Origin: Pseudomonas iridis
GTDB taxonomy: Bacteria > Pseudomonadota > Gammaproteobacteria > Pseudomonadales > Pseudomonadaceae
Direction of reading: 5' to 3'
DNA: 64,000 nucleotides
NCBI RefSeq assembly: GCF_017980685.1
Contig: NZ_JACXXO010000004.1
Coordinates: 186,001-250,000 of the forward strand
Under the pieces are notes generated by a model that was not told the DNA's origin, made no database searches, and was given only the letters and a program-made list of their open reading frames with translations. Of the stretch, positions 19,550-29,268 are shown piece by piece. Both the position numbers and the translations under genes were made by a program. Within the stretch, counting starts at the first letter, position 1. The number at the start of each line of letters is the position of its first letter.

Positions 19550-20266
19550 ATGTTAAAAATCAGAAATAAAATTACTAATCCAATGACGGTTATCGCCATA
19601 TTTGCCGCAATTTCAGAAGGCTCCGCCGCGGTATCCTTGCCATTTCTTGACAACAAAGATCGAGAGATTTACGTCTGGTTTCTTATTAGCTTCCCCTTTT
19701 ACTTGTTATTTCTTTTCTTCATCACTTTGAACTTCAATCACCGTAAGCTTTATTCACCCTCAGATTTCGGCAAGGACAAAAGCTTTTTAAAAGTCATCGA
19801 CAATGATGACCGCGACAGCAAACGGAACGCACCATCGCATGAGCCTGATACACAGGCGACTTTTGGCATATCAAGTCATATCGTCCCCAGTGAAGCCTCT
19901 GCTGCAGGGCGCAGAGACTCGTGCAAAGTCCATAATGCATCCGACCCGCCGCCTGGCATCCGTGCGAAGTCGATCCTGAAGATTCAATACAACCTTAAGC
20001 TGTCCGCGCCTTTCAGCAACCTGCACATCATTGATGCACGAGATATTGATGCGTCGAGAGAACTCGCCACAATTCTGGAAAGAATCCGGCGAGCCGACAG
20101 GAAAACGGTGCGGGTCATCATATTTCTTTCCAACCATGTGTCGGACGCTTCACTGACGAAAAGAGCGCTACTGCGGATCAGGCATGCGAAGAAAGGCTCA
20201 GGCACAACACTCTGTATTATCTACAATCTGTGTTCACAGACGGTCACGCTGGTGGGAAGAGCTTGA
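19550..20266 (+). CDS. Uncharacterised membrane-anchored protein
   Basis: This 238-residue protein has two N-terminal hydrophobic segments (about 12-30 and 40-60, the second IYVWFLISFPFYLLFLFFIT). A hydrophilic region opening NHRKLYSPSDF follows, then a C-terminal domain of about 90 residues rich in basic helices, with alternating hydrophobic strands such as TVRVIIFLSNHV. I chose the ATG at 19550 because CAGGAGAG lies just upstream. Codon use is more AT-rich than in neighbouring genes, which with the AT-rich leader suggests acquisition. I do not recognise the family or function; the C-terminal half could be a small nucleotide- or protein-binding domain. Confidence 0.65.
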   Translation: MLKIRNKITNPMTVIAIFAAISEGSAAVSLPFLDNKDREIYVWFLISFPFYLLFLFFITLNFNHRKLYSPSDFGKDKSFLKVIDNDDRDSKRNAPSHEPDTQATFGISSHIVPSEASAAGRRDSCKVHNASDPPPGIRAKSILKIQYNLKLSAPFSNLHIIDARDIDASRELATILERIRRADRKTVRVIIFLSNHVSDASLTKRALLRIRHAKKGSGTTLCIIYNLCSQTVTLVGRA

Positions 20267-20339
20267 AAAATGCGGCATTGCACCGCAAGCAAATGGACAA
20301 GGAATATTGCAGCTAAGTGCTGGACAAAAGAATTCTGTA

Positions 20340-20378
20340 AAAAAGGGCGGCCCGTCTCGAAGACGGGGCCGCCCTTTT
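20340..20378. terminator. Bidirectional terminator between the membrane protein and argG
   Basis: The stem AAAAGGGCGGCCCGTCT/AGACGGGGCCGCCCTTTT has T-tracts on both strands. It lies 22 bases past the argG stop and about 75 past the rightward gene. Confidence 0.85.
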
Positions 20379-20399
20379 ATTGCGCGTCAGTCCGAAAAA

Positions 20400-21617
20400 T
20401 CAGAACAGCTTGCGGCCCTTGTTGGCAGCAATGCGCATGCGCAGCGCGTTGAGCTTGATGAAGCCCGCCGCGTCGGCCTGGTTGTAAGCACCGCCATCCT
20501 CTTCGAAGGTCGCGATGTTGGCATCGAACAGCGAATCGTCGGACTTGCGGCCCGTCACGATCACGTTGCCTTTGTACAACTTCAGGCGAACCACACCATT
20601 CACGCTGGTCTGGGAAGCGTCGATCATCTGTTGCAGCATCAGACGCTCAGGGCTCCACCAGTAACCGGTGTAGATCAGGCTGGCGTACTTTGGCATCAGC
20701 TCGTCTTTCAGGTGAGCGACTTCGCGGTCCAGGGTGATCGATTCAATGGCGCGGTGAGCACGCAGCATGATCGTGCCGCCCGGAGTCTCGTAGCAACCGC
20801 GGGACTTCATGCCGACATAACGGTTTTCGACGATGTCGAGACGGCCGATACCGTGCGCACCACCGATCTTGTTCAGCGTCGCCAGCACGGTGGCCGGGGT
20901 CATTTCGACGCCGTCCAGCGCCACGATGTCGCCGTTACGGTAGGTCAGTTCCAGGTACTGCGGGGTGTCGGGAGCCTTCTCCGGGGAGACGGTCCAACGC
21001 CACATGTCCTCTTCGTGCTCGGTCCAGGTGTCTTCCAGCACGCCGCCTTCATAGGAGATGTGCAGCAGGTTGGCGTCCATCGAGTACGGGGATTTCTTTT
21101 TGCCGTGGCGCTCGATCGGGATCGCGTGCTTCTCGGCATAGTCCATCAGCTTCTCGCGGGACAGCAGGTCCCACTCACGCCACGGCGCGATCACTTTCAC
21201 GCCTGGCTTGAGCGCGTAAGCACCCAGTTCGAAACGCACCTGATCGTTGCCCTTGCCGGTGGCGCCATGGGAAATGGCGTCAGCGCCGGTTTCATTGGCG
21301 ATTTCGATCAGTCGCTTGGCGATCAGTGGACGTGCGATGGAAGTACCCAGCAGGTACTCGCCCTCGTAAACGGTGTTGGCGCGGAACATCGGGAACACGA
21401 AGTCACGCACGAATTCTTCGCGCAGATCGTCGATGTAGATTTCTTTGACGCCCATGGCCTGAGCCTTGGCGCGGGCCGGCTCGACCTCTTCGCCTTGACC
21501 GAGATCAGCGGTGAAGGTCACCACTTCACAGTTATAAGTATCCTGCAGCCACTTGAGGATCACCGAAGTGTCCAGGCCGCCGGAATACGCCAGAACGACC
21601 TTGTTTACGTCCGCCAT
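20400..21617 (-). CDS. argG: Argininosuccinate synthase
   Basis: This 405-residue enzyme ligates citrulline and aspartate with ATP in the penultimate step of arginine synthesis. The N-terminal ATP pyrophosphatase loop is [32 protein letters not shown] is the aspartate/citrulline-binding segment, and the [12 protein letters not shown] stretch is typical. It is full length and stands alone between terminators. Its upstream neighbour on the same strand, motY, is the same as in P. aeruginosa. Confidence 0.99.
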   Translation of the reverse strand: MADVNKVVLAYSGGLDTSVILKWLQDTYNCEVVTFTADLGQGEEVEPARAKAQAMGVKEIYIDDLREEFVRDFVFPMFRANTVYEGEYLLGTSIARPLIAKRLIEIANETGADAISHGATGKGNDQVRFELGAYALKPGVKVIAPWREWDLLSREKLMDYAEKHAIPIERHGKKKSPYSMDANLLHISYEGGVLEDTWTEHEEDMWRWTVSPEKAPDTPQYLELTYRNGDIVALDGVEMTPATVLATLNKIGGAHGIGRLDIVENRYVGMKSRGCYETPGGTIMLRAHRAIESITLDREVAHLKDELMPKYASLIYTGYWWSPERLMLQQMIDASQTSVNGVVRLKLYKGNVIVTGRKSDDSLFDANIATFEEDGGAYNQADAAGFIKLNALRMRIAANKGRKLF

Positions 21618-21746
21618 GCCATCACTCCACGGGGTTCTACGGAAAGCCGAGGAGTCTACCGCCCAAACGCGATAATTTACAGAGGCGCGACAGCTTAAGA
21701 CGACAAAGCGACAGAATCTGTCGAGGGCGCGACGATGACCGGCGGG

Positions 21747-22655
21747 TCAGGAAGTTGCCGCAGCGTTCGCTGGCGTGCTGGTAGTGGGTGCAGGTGCGGT
21801 CGTCGGGGCTACTCGCGCAAGGTGCACGTTGACCCGACGGTTCTTCGCGCGGTTGCTCGCATTGGTGTTAGGAACCAATGGGTAGCGCTCACCATGGAAA
21901 CGCACGGTGATCTGCGATTCCTGAATGCCGTTGGCCTTGAAGAAATCAACCACGGCCAAGGCCCGACGACGGGACAGTTCGCGATTGGTCAGACGATTGC
22001 CGCTGTTGTCCGAGTGGCCATCGAGTTCGATGTGGTTAACCGTCGGATCAGCCTTCATGTACTCGAGCATCACTTGCAGCTTGGCCTTGGCGGCAGCATC
22101 GAGCTCGATACCTTCGCCGGGGAAGCCGATCTGCGATCGTTTGACCTGTTCGAAATTCTGCGGCAGCAATTTCGCCACACAGCTCTGGTAATCGTTGAAG
22201 GCCTTACTGAACCTGACCGGCAACAAACGCACTTCCGAGACCCGACCATCGCCCGAGGCGCGACGGACAACCGGACTGCGCCCATCCATCAGACCACTGA
22301 TCAAGCCGCCGGCCTGAGACTGCGAGCTGTTGAACAGGACGTTGCCGCTGCCCAGTCTTACGGTGCCCAGGTTGATGTCGCCGCGCCCTGGCTGCCAGGG
22401 TGCTGCGGCGGCGAGCAACGTCGCCGAACCGCCGCCGAGCATGGCGTTGTAGGCATTCAGACGGAAGATCGCCTGCTCGCCGGCCTTGCGCACGAACTCA
22501 CCCGAGCCGAAATCCGTGATCGGTTGTGTCAGACGGCACTCGAACTTGTCGCCGGCGACCGTCCACTCAATGTTCTCCAGGCGAGTCTGGTACGTAAGCG
22601 CCATCGCAGGAAAACTGGCAAACACACTGAGCAAGGCTAAATATCGCTGGCGCAC
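21747..22655 (-). CDS. motY: Flagellar sodium-type stator-associated protein MotY
   Basis: This 302-residue exported protein has a signal peptide (VRQRYLALLSVFASFPAMA), an N-terminal domain with LTYQTRLENIEWTVAG and two cysteines that may pair, and a C-terminal OmpA-like peptidoglycan-binding domain (HIELDGHSDNSGN...NRELSRRRA). It helps position MotAB/MotCD stators in the T ring. I prefer the GTG at 22655 because GGAG lies six bases upstream; an in-frame ATG at 22667 is the alternative. A Thr/Pro/Ala-rich tail of about 20 residues ends the protein. The position between argG and pyrC matches PA3526 (motY). Confidence 0.88.
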   Translation of the reverse strand: MRQRYLALLSVFASFPAMALTYQTRLENIEWTVAGDKFECRLTQPITDFGSGEFVRKAGEQAIFRLNAYNAMLGGGSATLLAAAAPWQPGRGDINLGTVRLGSGNVLFNSSQSQAGGLISGLMDGRSPVVRRASGDGRVSEVRLLPVRFSKAFNDYQSCVAKLLPQNFEQVKRSQIGFPGEGIELDAAAKAKLQVMLEYMKADPTVNHIELDGHSDNSGNRLTNRELSRRRALAVVDFFKANGIQESQITVRFHGERYPLVPNTNASNRAKNRRVNVHLARVAPTTAPAPTTSTPANAAATS

Positions 22656-22815
22656 GGGAGGCTCCATTGGCTTCTGAAACACAAAGACCGATTCACACTA
22701 CGTTTACGGCATACCTACGGGATATCGGAAGGTTCCCGCAAAACTTGATAGCGAGTGCCTGCAAGAGTCTTTTCCGGTAGCATTCGCCTCAGTTTGACCC
22801 GCCTGGAATCCCCTC

Positions 22816-23862
22816 ATGTCCGACCGCCTGACCCTGCTGCGTCCCGACGACTGGCATATTCATCTTCGCGATGGTGCCGTGTTGACCAATACCGTTGCCG
22901 ATGTTGCGCGCACGTTTGGTCGCGCCATCATCATGCCCAACCTGGTACCACCGGTGCGCAACGCCGCTGAAGCCGACGGCTATCGCCAGCGGATTCTCGC
23001 TGCCCGCCCGGCCGGCAGTCGCTTTGAGCCGTTGATGGTGCTGTACCTTACCGACCGCACCCAGCCTGAAGAAATTCGCGAGGCCAAGGCCAGCGGTTTC
23101 GTGCACGCCGCCAAGCTGTACCCGGCCGGCGCCACCACCAATTCGGATTCTGGCGTCACCAGCATCGACAAGATCTTCCCGGCAATCGAGGCCATGGCCG
23201 AAGTCGGGATGCCGTTGTTGATTCACGGCGAAGTCACCCGTGGCGATGTCGACGTGTTCGACCGCGAAAAAATCTTCATCGATGAGCACATGCGTCGCGT
23301 GGTCGAGCGTTTCCCGACGCTCAAGGTTGTTTTCGAACACATCACCACCGCCGATGCCGTGCAGTTCGTCAACGAGGCCCCGGCCAACGTTGGCGCGACC
23401 ATCACCGCGCATCACCTGCTGTACAACCGCAACCACATGCTGGTGGGCGGGATTCGGCCGCACTTCTACTGCCTGCCGATCCTCAAGCGCAACACTCATC
23501 AGGAAGCCCTTCTCGATGCTGCCACCAGCGGCAACGCGAAGTTCTTCCTCGGCACCGACTCGGCGCCGCACGCCCAGCACGCCAAGGAAGCCGCTTGCGG
23601 CTGTGCTGGCTGCTACACCGCGTACGCCGCCATCGAGATGTATGCCGAAGCCTTTGAACAACGCAATGCACTGGACAAGCTCGAAGCGTTCGCCAGCCTC
23701 AACGGCCCGCGCTTCTATGGCCTGCCGGTGAACACCAATCGCATCACCCTGGTTCGTGACGAATGGACCGCCCCAACCAGCCTGCCCTTTGGCGAGCTGA
23801 CCGTTATCCCGCTGCGCGCCGGTGAAAAACTGCGCTGGCGCCTGCTGGAGGAACACGCGTGA
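22816..23862 (+). CDS. pyrC: Dihydroorotase
   Basis: This 348-residue amidohydrolase of the E. coli PyrC type closes carbamoyl aspartate to dihydroorotate in pyrimidine synthesis. Visible motifs are the metal ligands HIHLRDG (about 16), the Lys of AAKLYPAG that is carboxylated in this family, [14 protein letters not shown] and the catalytic Asp in [10 protein letters not shown]. It overlaps the RNase T gene by four bases, so the two are co-transcribed. Confidence 0.98.
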   Translation: MSDRLTLLRPDDWHIHLRDGAVLTNTVADVARTFGRAIIMPNLVPPVRNAAEADGYRQRILAARPAGSRFEPLMVLYLTDRTQPEEIREAKASGFVHAAKLYPAGATTNSDSGVTSIDKIFPAIEAMAEVGMPLLIHGEVTRGDVDVFDREKIFIDEHMRRVVERFPTLKVVFEHITTADAVQFVNEAPANVGATITAHHLLYNRNHMLVGGIRPHFYCLPILKRNTHQEALLDAATSGNAKFFLGTDSAPHAQHAKEAACGCAGCYTAYAAIEMYAEAFEQRNALDKLEAFASLNGPRFYGLPVNTNRITLVRDEWTAPTSLPFGELTVIPLRAGEKLRWRLLEEHA

Positions 23863-24536
23863 GTGAAGACCATTTCGACGACGAACTGGACGGTCAAAGT
23901 GGCGGCGGCGGTTCCCGTCACCCAATGGCAGCACGCTTTCGCGGCTACCTGCCGGTTGTTGTCGACGTAGAAACCGGCGGCTTCAATTCGGCCACCGATG
24001 CGTTGCTGGAGATTGCCGCGACCACCATCGCCATGGATGAAAAGGGTTTCGTTTATCCGGATCACACCTACTTCTTCCGTGTCGAGCCGTTCGAAGGCGC
24101 CAACATTGAAGCAGCTGCGCTGGAGTTCACTGGCATCAAGCTGGACCACCCGCTGCGCATGGCTGTCAGCGAAGAGACGGCACTGACCGACATCTTCCGT
24201 GGCATCCGCAAGGCGCTGAAGGCCAACGGCTGCAAGCGCGCGATTCTGGTCGGCCACAACAGCAGCTTCGACCTTGGCTTCCTCAATGCCGCCGTTGCGC
24301 GACTGGACATGAAGCGCAATCCGTTCCACCCGTTCTCCAGTTTCGACACGGCGACGCTGGCCGGTCTGGCTTACGGCCAAACCGTACTGGCGAAAGCCTG
24401 TCAGGCGGCCGACATCGATTTCGACGGTCGTGAGGCGCACTCCGCGCGTTACGACACCGAGAAAACCGCCGAGCTGTTCTGCGGCATCGTCAATCGCTGG
24501 AAACAGATGGGCGGCTGGGAAGACTTCAACGACTGA
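23859..24536 (+). CDS. rnt: Ribonuclease T
   Basis: This 225-residue DEDDh-family 3'-5' exonuclease trims tRNA and other stable RNAs. Exo motifs are [10 protein letters not shown] (ExoI), [12 protein letters not shown] (ExoII) and [14 protein letters not shown] (ExoIII with the catalytic His). It starts with a GTG that overlaps the pyrC stop. An N-terminal acidic/glycine stretch of about 20 residues ([16 protein letters not shown]) precedes the catalytic fold, as in other pseudomonads. Confidence 0.96.
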   Translation: MSEDHFDDELDGQSGGGGSRHPMAARFRGYLPVVVDVETGGFNSATDALLEIAATTIAMDEKGFVYPDHTYFFRVEPFEGANIEAAALEFTGIKLDHPLRMAVSEETALTDIFRGIRKALKANGCKRAILVGHNSSFDLGFLNAAVARLDMKRNPFHPFSSFDTATLAGLAYGQTVLAKACQAADIDFDGREAHSARYDTEKTAELFCGIVNRWKQMGGWEDFND

Positions 24537-24560
24537 TCCTGGTCGGTTTTCTCCCGCGCG

Positions 24561-24591
24561 AAAAAAACCGGCCACATGGGCCGGTTTTTTT
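24561..24591. terminator. Bidirectional terminator between rnt and the peroxiredoxin gene
   Basis: AAAAAAACCGGCC/GGCCGGTTTTTTT forms a perfect stem with T-tracts on both strands, between the convergent genes. Confidence 0.9.
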
Positions 24592-24609
24592 GTACCGCAA
24601 CGTTGCGCC

Positions 24610-25212
24610 TTACAGGGCAGCAGCGTTCTCGGTCAGGTAAGCAGCAACGCCTTCTGGCGAAGCGTTCATGCCTTTGTCGCCTTTTTTCCAGTTGGCAGGG
24701 CAGACTTCGCCGTGCTCTTCGTGGAATTGCAGAGCGTCGACCAGACGGATCAGCTCTTCCATGTTACGGCCCAGTGGCAGGTCGTTGATGATCTGCGAGC
24801 GGACAACGCCTTTGTCGTCGATCAGGAATGCGCCACGGAAAGCCACGCCGCCTTCGGATTCAACGTCGTAAGCCTTGGCGATGTCGTGCTTCATGTCGGC
24901 AGCCATGGTGTATTTCACCTGGCCGATGCCGCCATTGTTCACTGGGGTGTTGCGCCAGGCGTTGTGGGTGAAGTGCGAGTCGATCGACACAGCGATCACT
25001 TCAACGTTGCGTGCCTTGAAGTCAGCCATGCGGTTGTCCAGAGCGATCAGCTCGGACGGGCAGACGAAGGTGAAGTCCAGTGGGTAGAAGAACACCAGGC
25101 CGTATTTGCCTTTGATGGCCGAGGACAGGGTGAAGCTGTCAACGATCTCGCCATTGCCGAGTACGGCCGGGACGGTGAAGTCTGGGGCTTGTTTGCCTAC
25201 GAGTACGCTCAT
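24610..25212 (-). CDS. Typical 2-Cys peroxiredoxin (AhpC/Tsa family)
   Basis: This 200-residue thiol peroxidase has the peroxidatic cysteine near residue 51 in FTFVCPSE and the resolving cysteine in HGEVCPANW near residue 172, with the GGIGQVKY decamer-interface segment. It reduces hydrogen peroxide and alkyl hydroperoxides in the cytoplasm. It sits between rnt and the iron-storage genes, the same order as PA3529 in P. aeruginosa. An AGGAGATATC ribosome-binding site precedes the ATG. The family is certain; whether it is the main AhpC is not clear. Confidence 0.95.
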   Translation of the reverse strand: MSVLVGKQAPDFTVPAVLGNGEIVDSFTLSSAIKGKYGLVFFYPLDFTFVCPSELIALDNRMADFKARNVEVIAVSIDSHFTHNAWRNTPVNNGGIGQVKYTMAADMKHDIAKAYDVESEGGVAFRGAFLIDDKGVVRSQIINDLPLGRNMEELIRLVDALQFHEEHGEVCPANWKKGDKGMNASPEGVAAYLTENAAAL

Positions 25213-25525
25213 TGATATCTCCTGGTGTAGAAACTTGAAGTTCAGGGTCCGGGCCAGCCTGCCACCCTCAGGCGACAGCCCTGTGACACGAACCCCCTTC
25301 GCAAGGGCCGACCATCATACACTGCGTTTTTCGCCTGTCCTTAACGGTTTTTCGCAGTTGCCGATCACAAGGCTGCATTTACGGGGCCAGGCAGATTGCC
25401 AGTAATCACCGTTCGTCAGTCATGGGCTAATTCGGTGAAAAGGCCTCGCAAAGCACTTTGACAATCATTCTCGTTATTATTAAGATCCATCGCAATTGAG
25501 TCACAACCAGCGACGGTTCTCACTT
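25213..25525. other. Divergent intergenic region, peroxiredoxin/bfd
   Basis: These 313 bases hold the peroxiredoxin promoter (leftward) and the bfd promoter with its Fur-like box (rightward, 25460-25480). I see no ORF or repeat in the remainder. Confidence 0.5.
25460..25480 (+). promoter_or_regulatory. Fur box upstream of bfd
   Basis: GACAATCATTCTCGTTATTAT closely follows the 19-base Fur consensus GATAATGATAATCATTATC as overlapping NATNAT units. It lies about 45 bases before the bfd start, fitting iron-starvation induction of Bfd. Confidence 0.75.
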
Positions 25526-25744
25526 ATGTATGTTTGTCTCTGCACTGGCGTCACCGACGGACAGATCCGCGAAGCGATCTATGAAGGTTGCTGCAGCTAT
25601 AAAGAAGTCCGCCAGGCCACCGGCGTCGCCAGCCAGTGCGGCAAATGTGCCTGCCTTGCCAAGGAAGTGGTTCGCGAAACCCTGACCAAGCTGCAAACCG
25701 CCCAGGCCGCGATTCCTTATCCAGTAGAATTTACTGCTGCATAA
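25526..25744 (+). CDS. bfd: Bacterioferritin-associated ferredoxin Bfd
   Basis: This 72-residue 2Fe-2S protein has the cluster cysteines at positions 4, 6, 38 and 41 (YVCLCTG, QCGKCAC). Bfd docks on bacterioferritin and passes electrons to its hemes so that stored ferric iron is released. The start is MYVCLCTG; upstream in-frame residues lie in the leader. A Fur-like box precedes it, a terminator follows, and the bacterioferritin gene is next. Confidence 0.97.
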   Translation: MYVCLCTGVTDGQIREAIYEGCCSYKEVRQATGVASQCGKCACLAKEVVRETLTKLQTAQAAIPYPVEFTAA

Positions 25745-25760
25745 CTACCCCTATTTTAAA

Positions 25761-25787
25761 GAACCGGACTTATGTCCGGTTTTTTTA
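25761..25787 (+). terminator. Rho-independent terminator of bfd
   Basis: AACCGGAC/GTCCGGTTTTTTTA forms a short GC-rich stem with a T-run, 17 bases past the bfd stop. Confidence 0.85.
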
Positions 25788-25944
25788 TGCCTGTAAATCA
25801 AGCGCTTAGGCTCCAGACGCGGAACACAAACATTCTTATTCCGATTAATTTTCATATATTATTCAATAACTTAGGTTTGACACTTATAAGTACGAAGCTC
25901 AAACTCCGCCTTATATACAGCTATTACAGGGCAGGACTCCGATC

Positions 25945-26418
25945 ATGAAAGGCGACATTACAGTCATCCAGCATCTCAACAAGATCCTTGCCAATGAGCT
26001 GGTCGCGATCAATCAGTACTTCCTGCATGCGCGCATGTATGAAGATTGGGGCCTGAACAAGCTGGGCAAGCACGAGTACAAAGAATCCATCGACGAGATG
26101 AAGCACGCCGACAAGCTGATCAAGCGCATCCTGTTCCTCGAAGGTCTTCCAAACGTGCAGGACCTGGGCAAGCTGCACATCGGTGAGCACACTCAGGAAA
26201 TGCTGGAGTGCGACCTGCGTATCGAGAAGACCGGCCATGCTGACCTGAAAGCCGCAATCGCCCATTGCGAAACCGTTGGCGACTTTGGCAGCCGTGAGCT
26301 GCTCGAAGATATCCTCGAATCCGAAGAAGAACATATCGACTGGCTGGAAACCCAACTGGGCCTGATCGGCAAAGTCGGTCTTGAGAACTATCTGCAATCG
26401 CAGATGGGCGAAGAGTGA
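25945..26418 (+). CDS. bfrB: Bacterioferritin (BfrB type)
   Basis: This 157-residue ferritin-like four-helix protein has heme-ligand Met52 (DEMKHADKL) and ferroxidase ligands Glu18, Glu51, His54, Glu94, Glu127 and His130. These mark it as a heme-binding bacterioferritin that stores iron in a 24-mer shell and is emptied through Bfd, encoded just upstream. A GGGCAGGA site precedes the ATG. The leader of about 160 bases (25788-25944) is AT-rich and shows no clear Fur box by eye. The residue set and the Bfd linkage correspond to P. aeruginosa BfrB. Confidence 0.97.
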   Translation: MKGDITVIQHLNKILANELVAINQYFLHARMYEDWGLNKLGKHEYKESIDEMKHADKLIKRILFLEGLPNVQDLGKLHIGEHTQEMLECDLRIEKTGHADLKAAIAHCETVGDFGSRELLEDILESEEEHIDWLETQLGLIGKVGLENYLQSQMGEE

Positions 26419-26445
26419 TTTAACACTCGCCAAACTCAAGACATT

Positions 26446-26482
26446 AAAAAGCCCCGCCCTCTTTCGAGGTGCGGGGCTTTTT
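26446..26482. terminator. Terminator of bfrB
   Basis: AAAAAGCCCCGC/GCGGGGCTTTTTA stem-loop 28 bases past the bfrB stop, with T-tracts on both strands. Confidence 0.85.
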
Positions 26483-26491
26483 ATTGCCCTA

Positions 26492-26580
26492 TGTGGGAGC
26501 CTGGCTTGCCAGCGATGCAGACGCCGCGATTTTACAGAAACACCGCGTCATCGGTTTCGCGAGCAAGCCCTGCTCCTACA
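26492..26580. repeat. Hybrid REP pair
   Basis: The left arm TGTGGGAGCCTGGCTTGCCA...GCGATG belongs to the GCTGGC subtype. The right arm TTTCGCGAGCAAGCCCTGCT...CCTACA belongs to the GCGAGCA subtype. The doublet therefore mixes two REP families, between bfrB and grxD. Confidence 0.65.
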
Positions 26581-26589
26581 ACCAAGGCA

Positions 26590-26931
26590 TCAGGCTTCGG
26601 ACTTGTTCGCCGCAGCCGCTTCAACAGCCGTCTTGATGGTGGTTTGCAACGAACCGTCTGCAGCCATCTCGGTCATGATATCGCTACCGCCGACCAGTTC
26701 ACCGCCGACCCACAGTTGCGGGAAAGTCGGCCAGTTGGCGTACTTTGGCAGGTTGGCGCGGATTTCCGGGTTCTGCAGGATGTCCACGTACGCAAACTTT
26801 TCACCACACGCCATCACAGCCTGTGCAGCTTTCGCGGAAAAGCCACATTGTGGGGCATTCGGCGAGCCTTTCATGTAAAGCAGAATGGTGTTGTTGGCAA
26901 TCTGCTCTTTAATCGTTTCGATGATATCCAT
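26590..26931 (-). CDS. grxD: Monothiol glutaredoxin Grx4/GrxD
   Basis: This 113-residue protein has the CGFS active site (NAPQCGFSAKA) and the WPTFPQLWVGGELVGG glutathione-binding segment. Monothiol glutaredoxins carry 2Fe-2S clusters and take part in iron-sulfur trafficking. The start is MDIIETIKEQ with GGAG-like bases upstream; ten upstream in-frame residues are not family-like. The Ala-rich tail is usual in Pseudomonas. The position beside bfrB matches PA3533. Confidence 0.96.
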   Translation of the reverse strand: MDIIETIKEQIANNTILLYMKGSPNAPQCGFSAKAAQAVMACGEKFAYVDILQNPEIRANLPKYANWPTFPQLWVGGELVGGSDIMTEMAADGSLQTTIKTAVEAAAANKSEA

Positions 26932-27028
26932 GGAGCACCTCGGCTGAACTTTCCGACTCACGGGTCGGCACGGTGGCGCATTGTAACGGAATCCCGAGCG
27001 CCATGCTCGGTCTCCCCGACAGACATGC

Positions 27029-29134
27029 TCAAGCCGCCGCCACGGTCACCGGCACACCATTGAGCGCCGCGTTCCCGGACAACTCGTCGAGCTGACATTC
27101 ATCGGTCAGGTCATTGGCGCTCGACCCCGGTTGACTGCTGGCAATCGCCATCTGCACACCCGGACGCGCATGCCCCCAACCGTGCGGCAGGCTGACCACG
27201 CCTTTCATCATGTCGAGGCTGCCGAGCACTTCCACTTCAATCTGACCGACCCGCGAACTCACCCGCACAAGCTGCCCATCATTGAGCCCGCGGCTGGCGA
27301 GGTCGTCCGGGTGCATCAGTAACTGGTGACGCGGCTTGCCCTTCACCAGACGGTGATAGTTGTGCATCCACGAATTGTTGCTGCGCACATGCCGGCGACC
27401 GATCATCAACAGTTCATCGGCGGCCGGTGCCTGCAAGGCGGCGAACCGTGCCAGGTCAGCGAGGATTTCTGGTGGCGCAGCCTGTACGCGTTGACTCGGC
27501 GTTTTCAGGCGCGCGGCCAGGTTAGGCTTCAACGCGCCCAGATCAATACCGTGGGGATGATCGAAAAGAGTGGCCAGGGAAAGCTTTTGCTCTGAGGCGT
27601 CACCGTACATCCCCATGCGCAGGCCCATGTCGATCATCTTCGCCGGCGGCATGGTCGGCTTCAGTTCCTTGCCGGTCTTCTCGGCGAAGGCCTTGGCCAG
27701 ACCGACAAAGATTTCCCAGTCATGCAATGCGCCCTCGGGTTTGCCGAGGATCGCCCGATTGAAACGGGTGACGTTGCGCACCGCGAACAGGTTGAACGTG
27801 GTGTCGTAGTGATCGTTCTCCAGCGCCGAAGTCGACGGCAGAATCAGGTCGGCATAGCGCGTGGTTTCGTTGATGTACAGGTCAATGCTGACCATGAACT
27901 CCAGACCGTCCAGCGCTTGTTCGAGCTGCCGTCCATTGGGCGTCGACAGCACCGGATTGCCGGCCACGGTGATCAGCGCACGAATCTGCCCTTCGCCTGC
28001 AGTGAGCATTTCTTCAGCCAGCGCCGACACCGGCAATTCGCCGCCATATTCAGGACGCCCGGAAACACGACTTTGCCATTTGTTGAAATGCCCGCCCGAG
28101 GTCGACGCCACCAGATCCACTGCGGGCTCTGTGCACAGGGCCCCGCCAACGCGATCCAGATTGCCGGTGACCAGATTGATTAACTGCACCACCCAGTGGC
28201 ACAACGTGCCGAACGCCTGGGTGGAAACGCCCATCCGTCCATAACACACCGCACTCGGCGCGGCGGCGAAGTCGCGGGCCAATTGGCGGATTTGCTCCGC
28301 GGGCACCGCGCACAGCGGGCTCATGGCTTCGGCGGTAAACGTCGAAACGGCCGCGCGCACTTCGTCCAGGCCATCCACTGGTAAATGGCTGTCGCGGGTC
28401 AATCCCTCGCTAAACAACGTGTTGAGTAACCCAAACAACAACGCCGCATCGCCCCCGGGACGCACGAACAAATGCTGATCGGCGATGGCCGCCGTTTCAC
28501 TGCGTCGCGGATCGACCACCACCACTTTGCCGCCGCGTGCCTGAATCGCCTTAAGGCGTTTTTCGACGTCGGGCACCGTCATGATGCTGCCGTTCGAGGC
28601 GAGAGGATTGCCGCCCAGGATCAGCATGAAATCGGTGTGATCGATGTCGGGGATCGGCAGCAGCAGGCCGTGGCCGTACATCAGGTAACTGCTGAGGTGA
28701 TGGGGTAGTTGATCGACCGATGTCGCGGAATACCGGTTACGGGTTTTCAACAGACCGAGGAAGTAATTGCTGTGGGTCATCAGCCCATAGTTGTGCACGC
28801 TCGGGTTGCCCTGATACACGGCCACCGAATTCTGCCCATGCCGCTCCTGGATCGCCGCCAGACGCTCGGCCACCAGCGCAAACGCCTCGTCCCACTCGAT
28901 CGGCAGCCATTCGCTGCCAACCCGCCGCATCGGCTGGCGCAGGCGATCCGGATCGTTCTGAATGTCTTGCAGGGCCACGGCCTTGGGGCAGATGTGCCCA
29001 CGGCTGAAGGTGTCGAGGGCATCACCCTTGATCGACGTGATCGCGACAGCGCCGTCGGTTTCGGTGGTCTCGATGGTCAAGCCGCAAATGGCTTCACACA
29101 GGTGGCAGGCACGGTGATGAAGAGTCTTGGTCAT
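27029..29134 (-). CDS. Molybdopterin-dependent oxidoreductase (DMSO-reductase family)
   Basis: This 701-residue bis-MGD enzyme has an N-terminal 4Fe-4S motif (C-x2-C-x3-C from HLCEAICG, fourth Cys in GHICPKA). Cofactor-binding segments include SATSVDQLPHH, LILGGNPLASNGS, VVDPRRSETA, a C-terminal Tyr/His/Asn-rich region (RRHVRSNNSWMHNY) and SLPHGWGHARPG. No twin-arginine signal is visible, so it is probably cytoplasmic. No cysteine or selenocysteine stands at the usual molybdenum-ligand position near residue 130, which argues against a formate dehydrogenase. No partner subunit genes are adjacent; the substrate is unknown. Confidence 0.88.
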   Translation of the reverse strand: MTKTLHHRACHLCEAICGLTIETTETDGAVAITSIKGDALDTFSRGHICPKAVALQDIQNDPDRLRQPMRRVGSEWLPIEWDEAFALVAERLAAIQERHGQNSVAVYQGNPSVHNYGLMTHSNYFLGLLKTRNRYSATSVDQLPHHLSSYLMYGHGLLLPIPDIDHTDFMLILGGNPLASNGSIMTVPDVEKRLKAIQARGGKVVVVDPRRSETAAIADQHLFVRPGGDAALLFGLLNTLFSEGLTRDSHLPVDGLDEVRAAVSTFTAEAMSPLCAVPAEQIRQLARDFAAAPSAVCYGRMGVSTQAFGTLCHWVVQLINLVTGNLDRVGGALCTEPAVDLVASTSGGHFNKWQSRVSGRPEYGGELPVSALAEEMLTAGEGQIRALITVAGNPVLSTPNGRQLEQALDGLEFMVSIDLYINETTRYADLILPSTSALENDHYDTTFNLFAVRNVTRFNRAILGKPEGALHDWEIFVGLAKAFAEKTGKELKPTMPPAKMIDMGLRMGMYGDASEQKLSLATLFDHPHGIDLGALKPNLAARLKTPSQRVQAAPPEILADLARFAALQAPAADELLMIGRRHVRSNNSWMHNYHRLVKGKPRHQLLMHPDDLASRGLNDGQLVRVSSRVGQIEVEVLGSLDMMKGVVSLPHGWGHARPGVQMAIASSQPGSSANDLTDECQLDELSGNAALNGVPVTVAAA

Positions 29135-29268
29135 GGCCAGTCTCTGTTTTGTTCTGGGCAGGCAACAACGCCTGCGGGAACAAAACTATGGCCCGTGTGC
29201 CGAAACGGCGCCACCGACGTTCGTCTTGTGAATCGGCGGCCATCAGGCGAGCCGATAGCCCGACGCGA

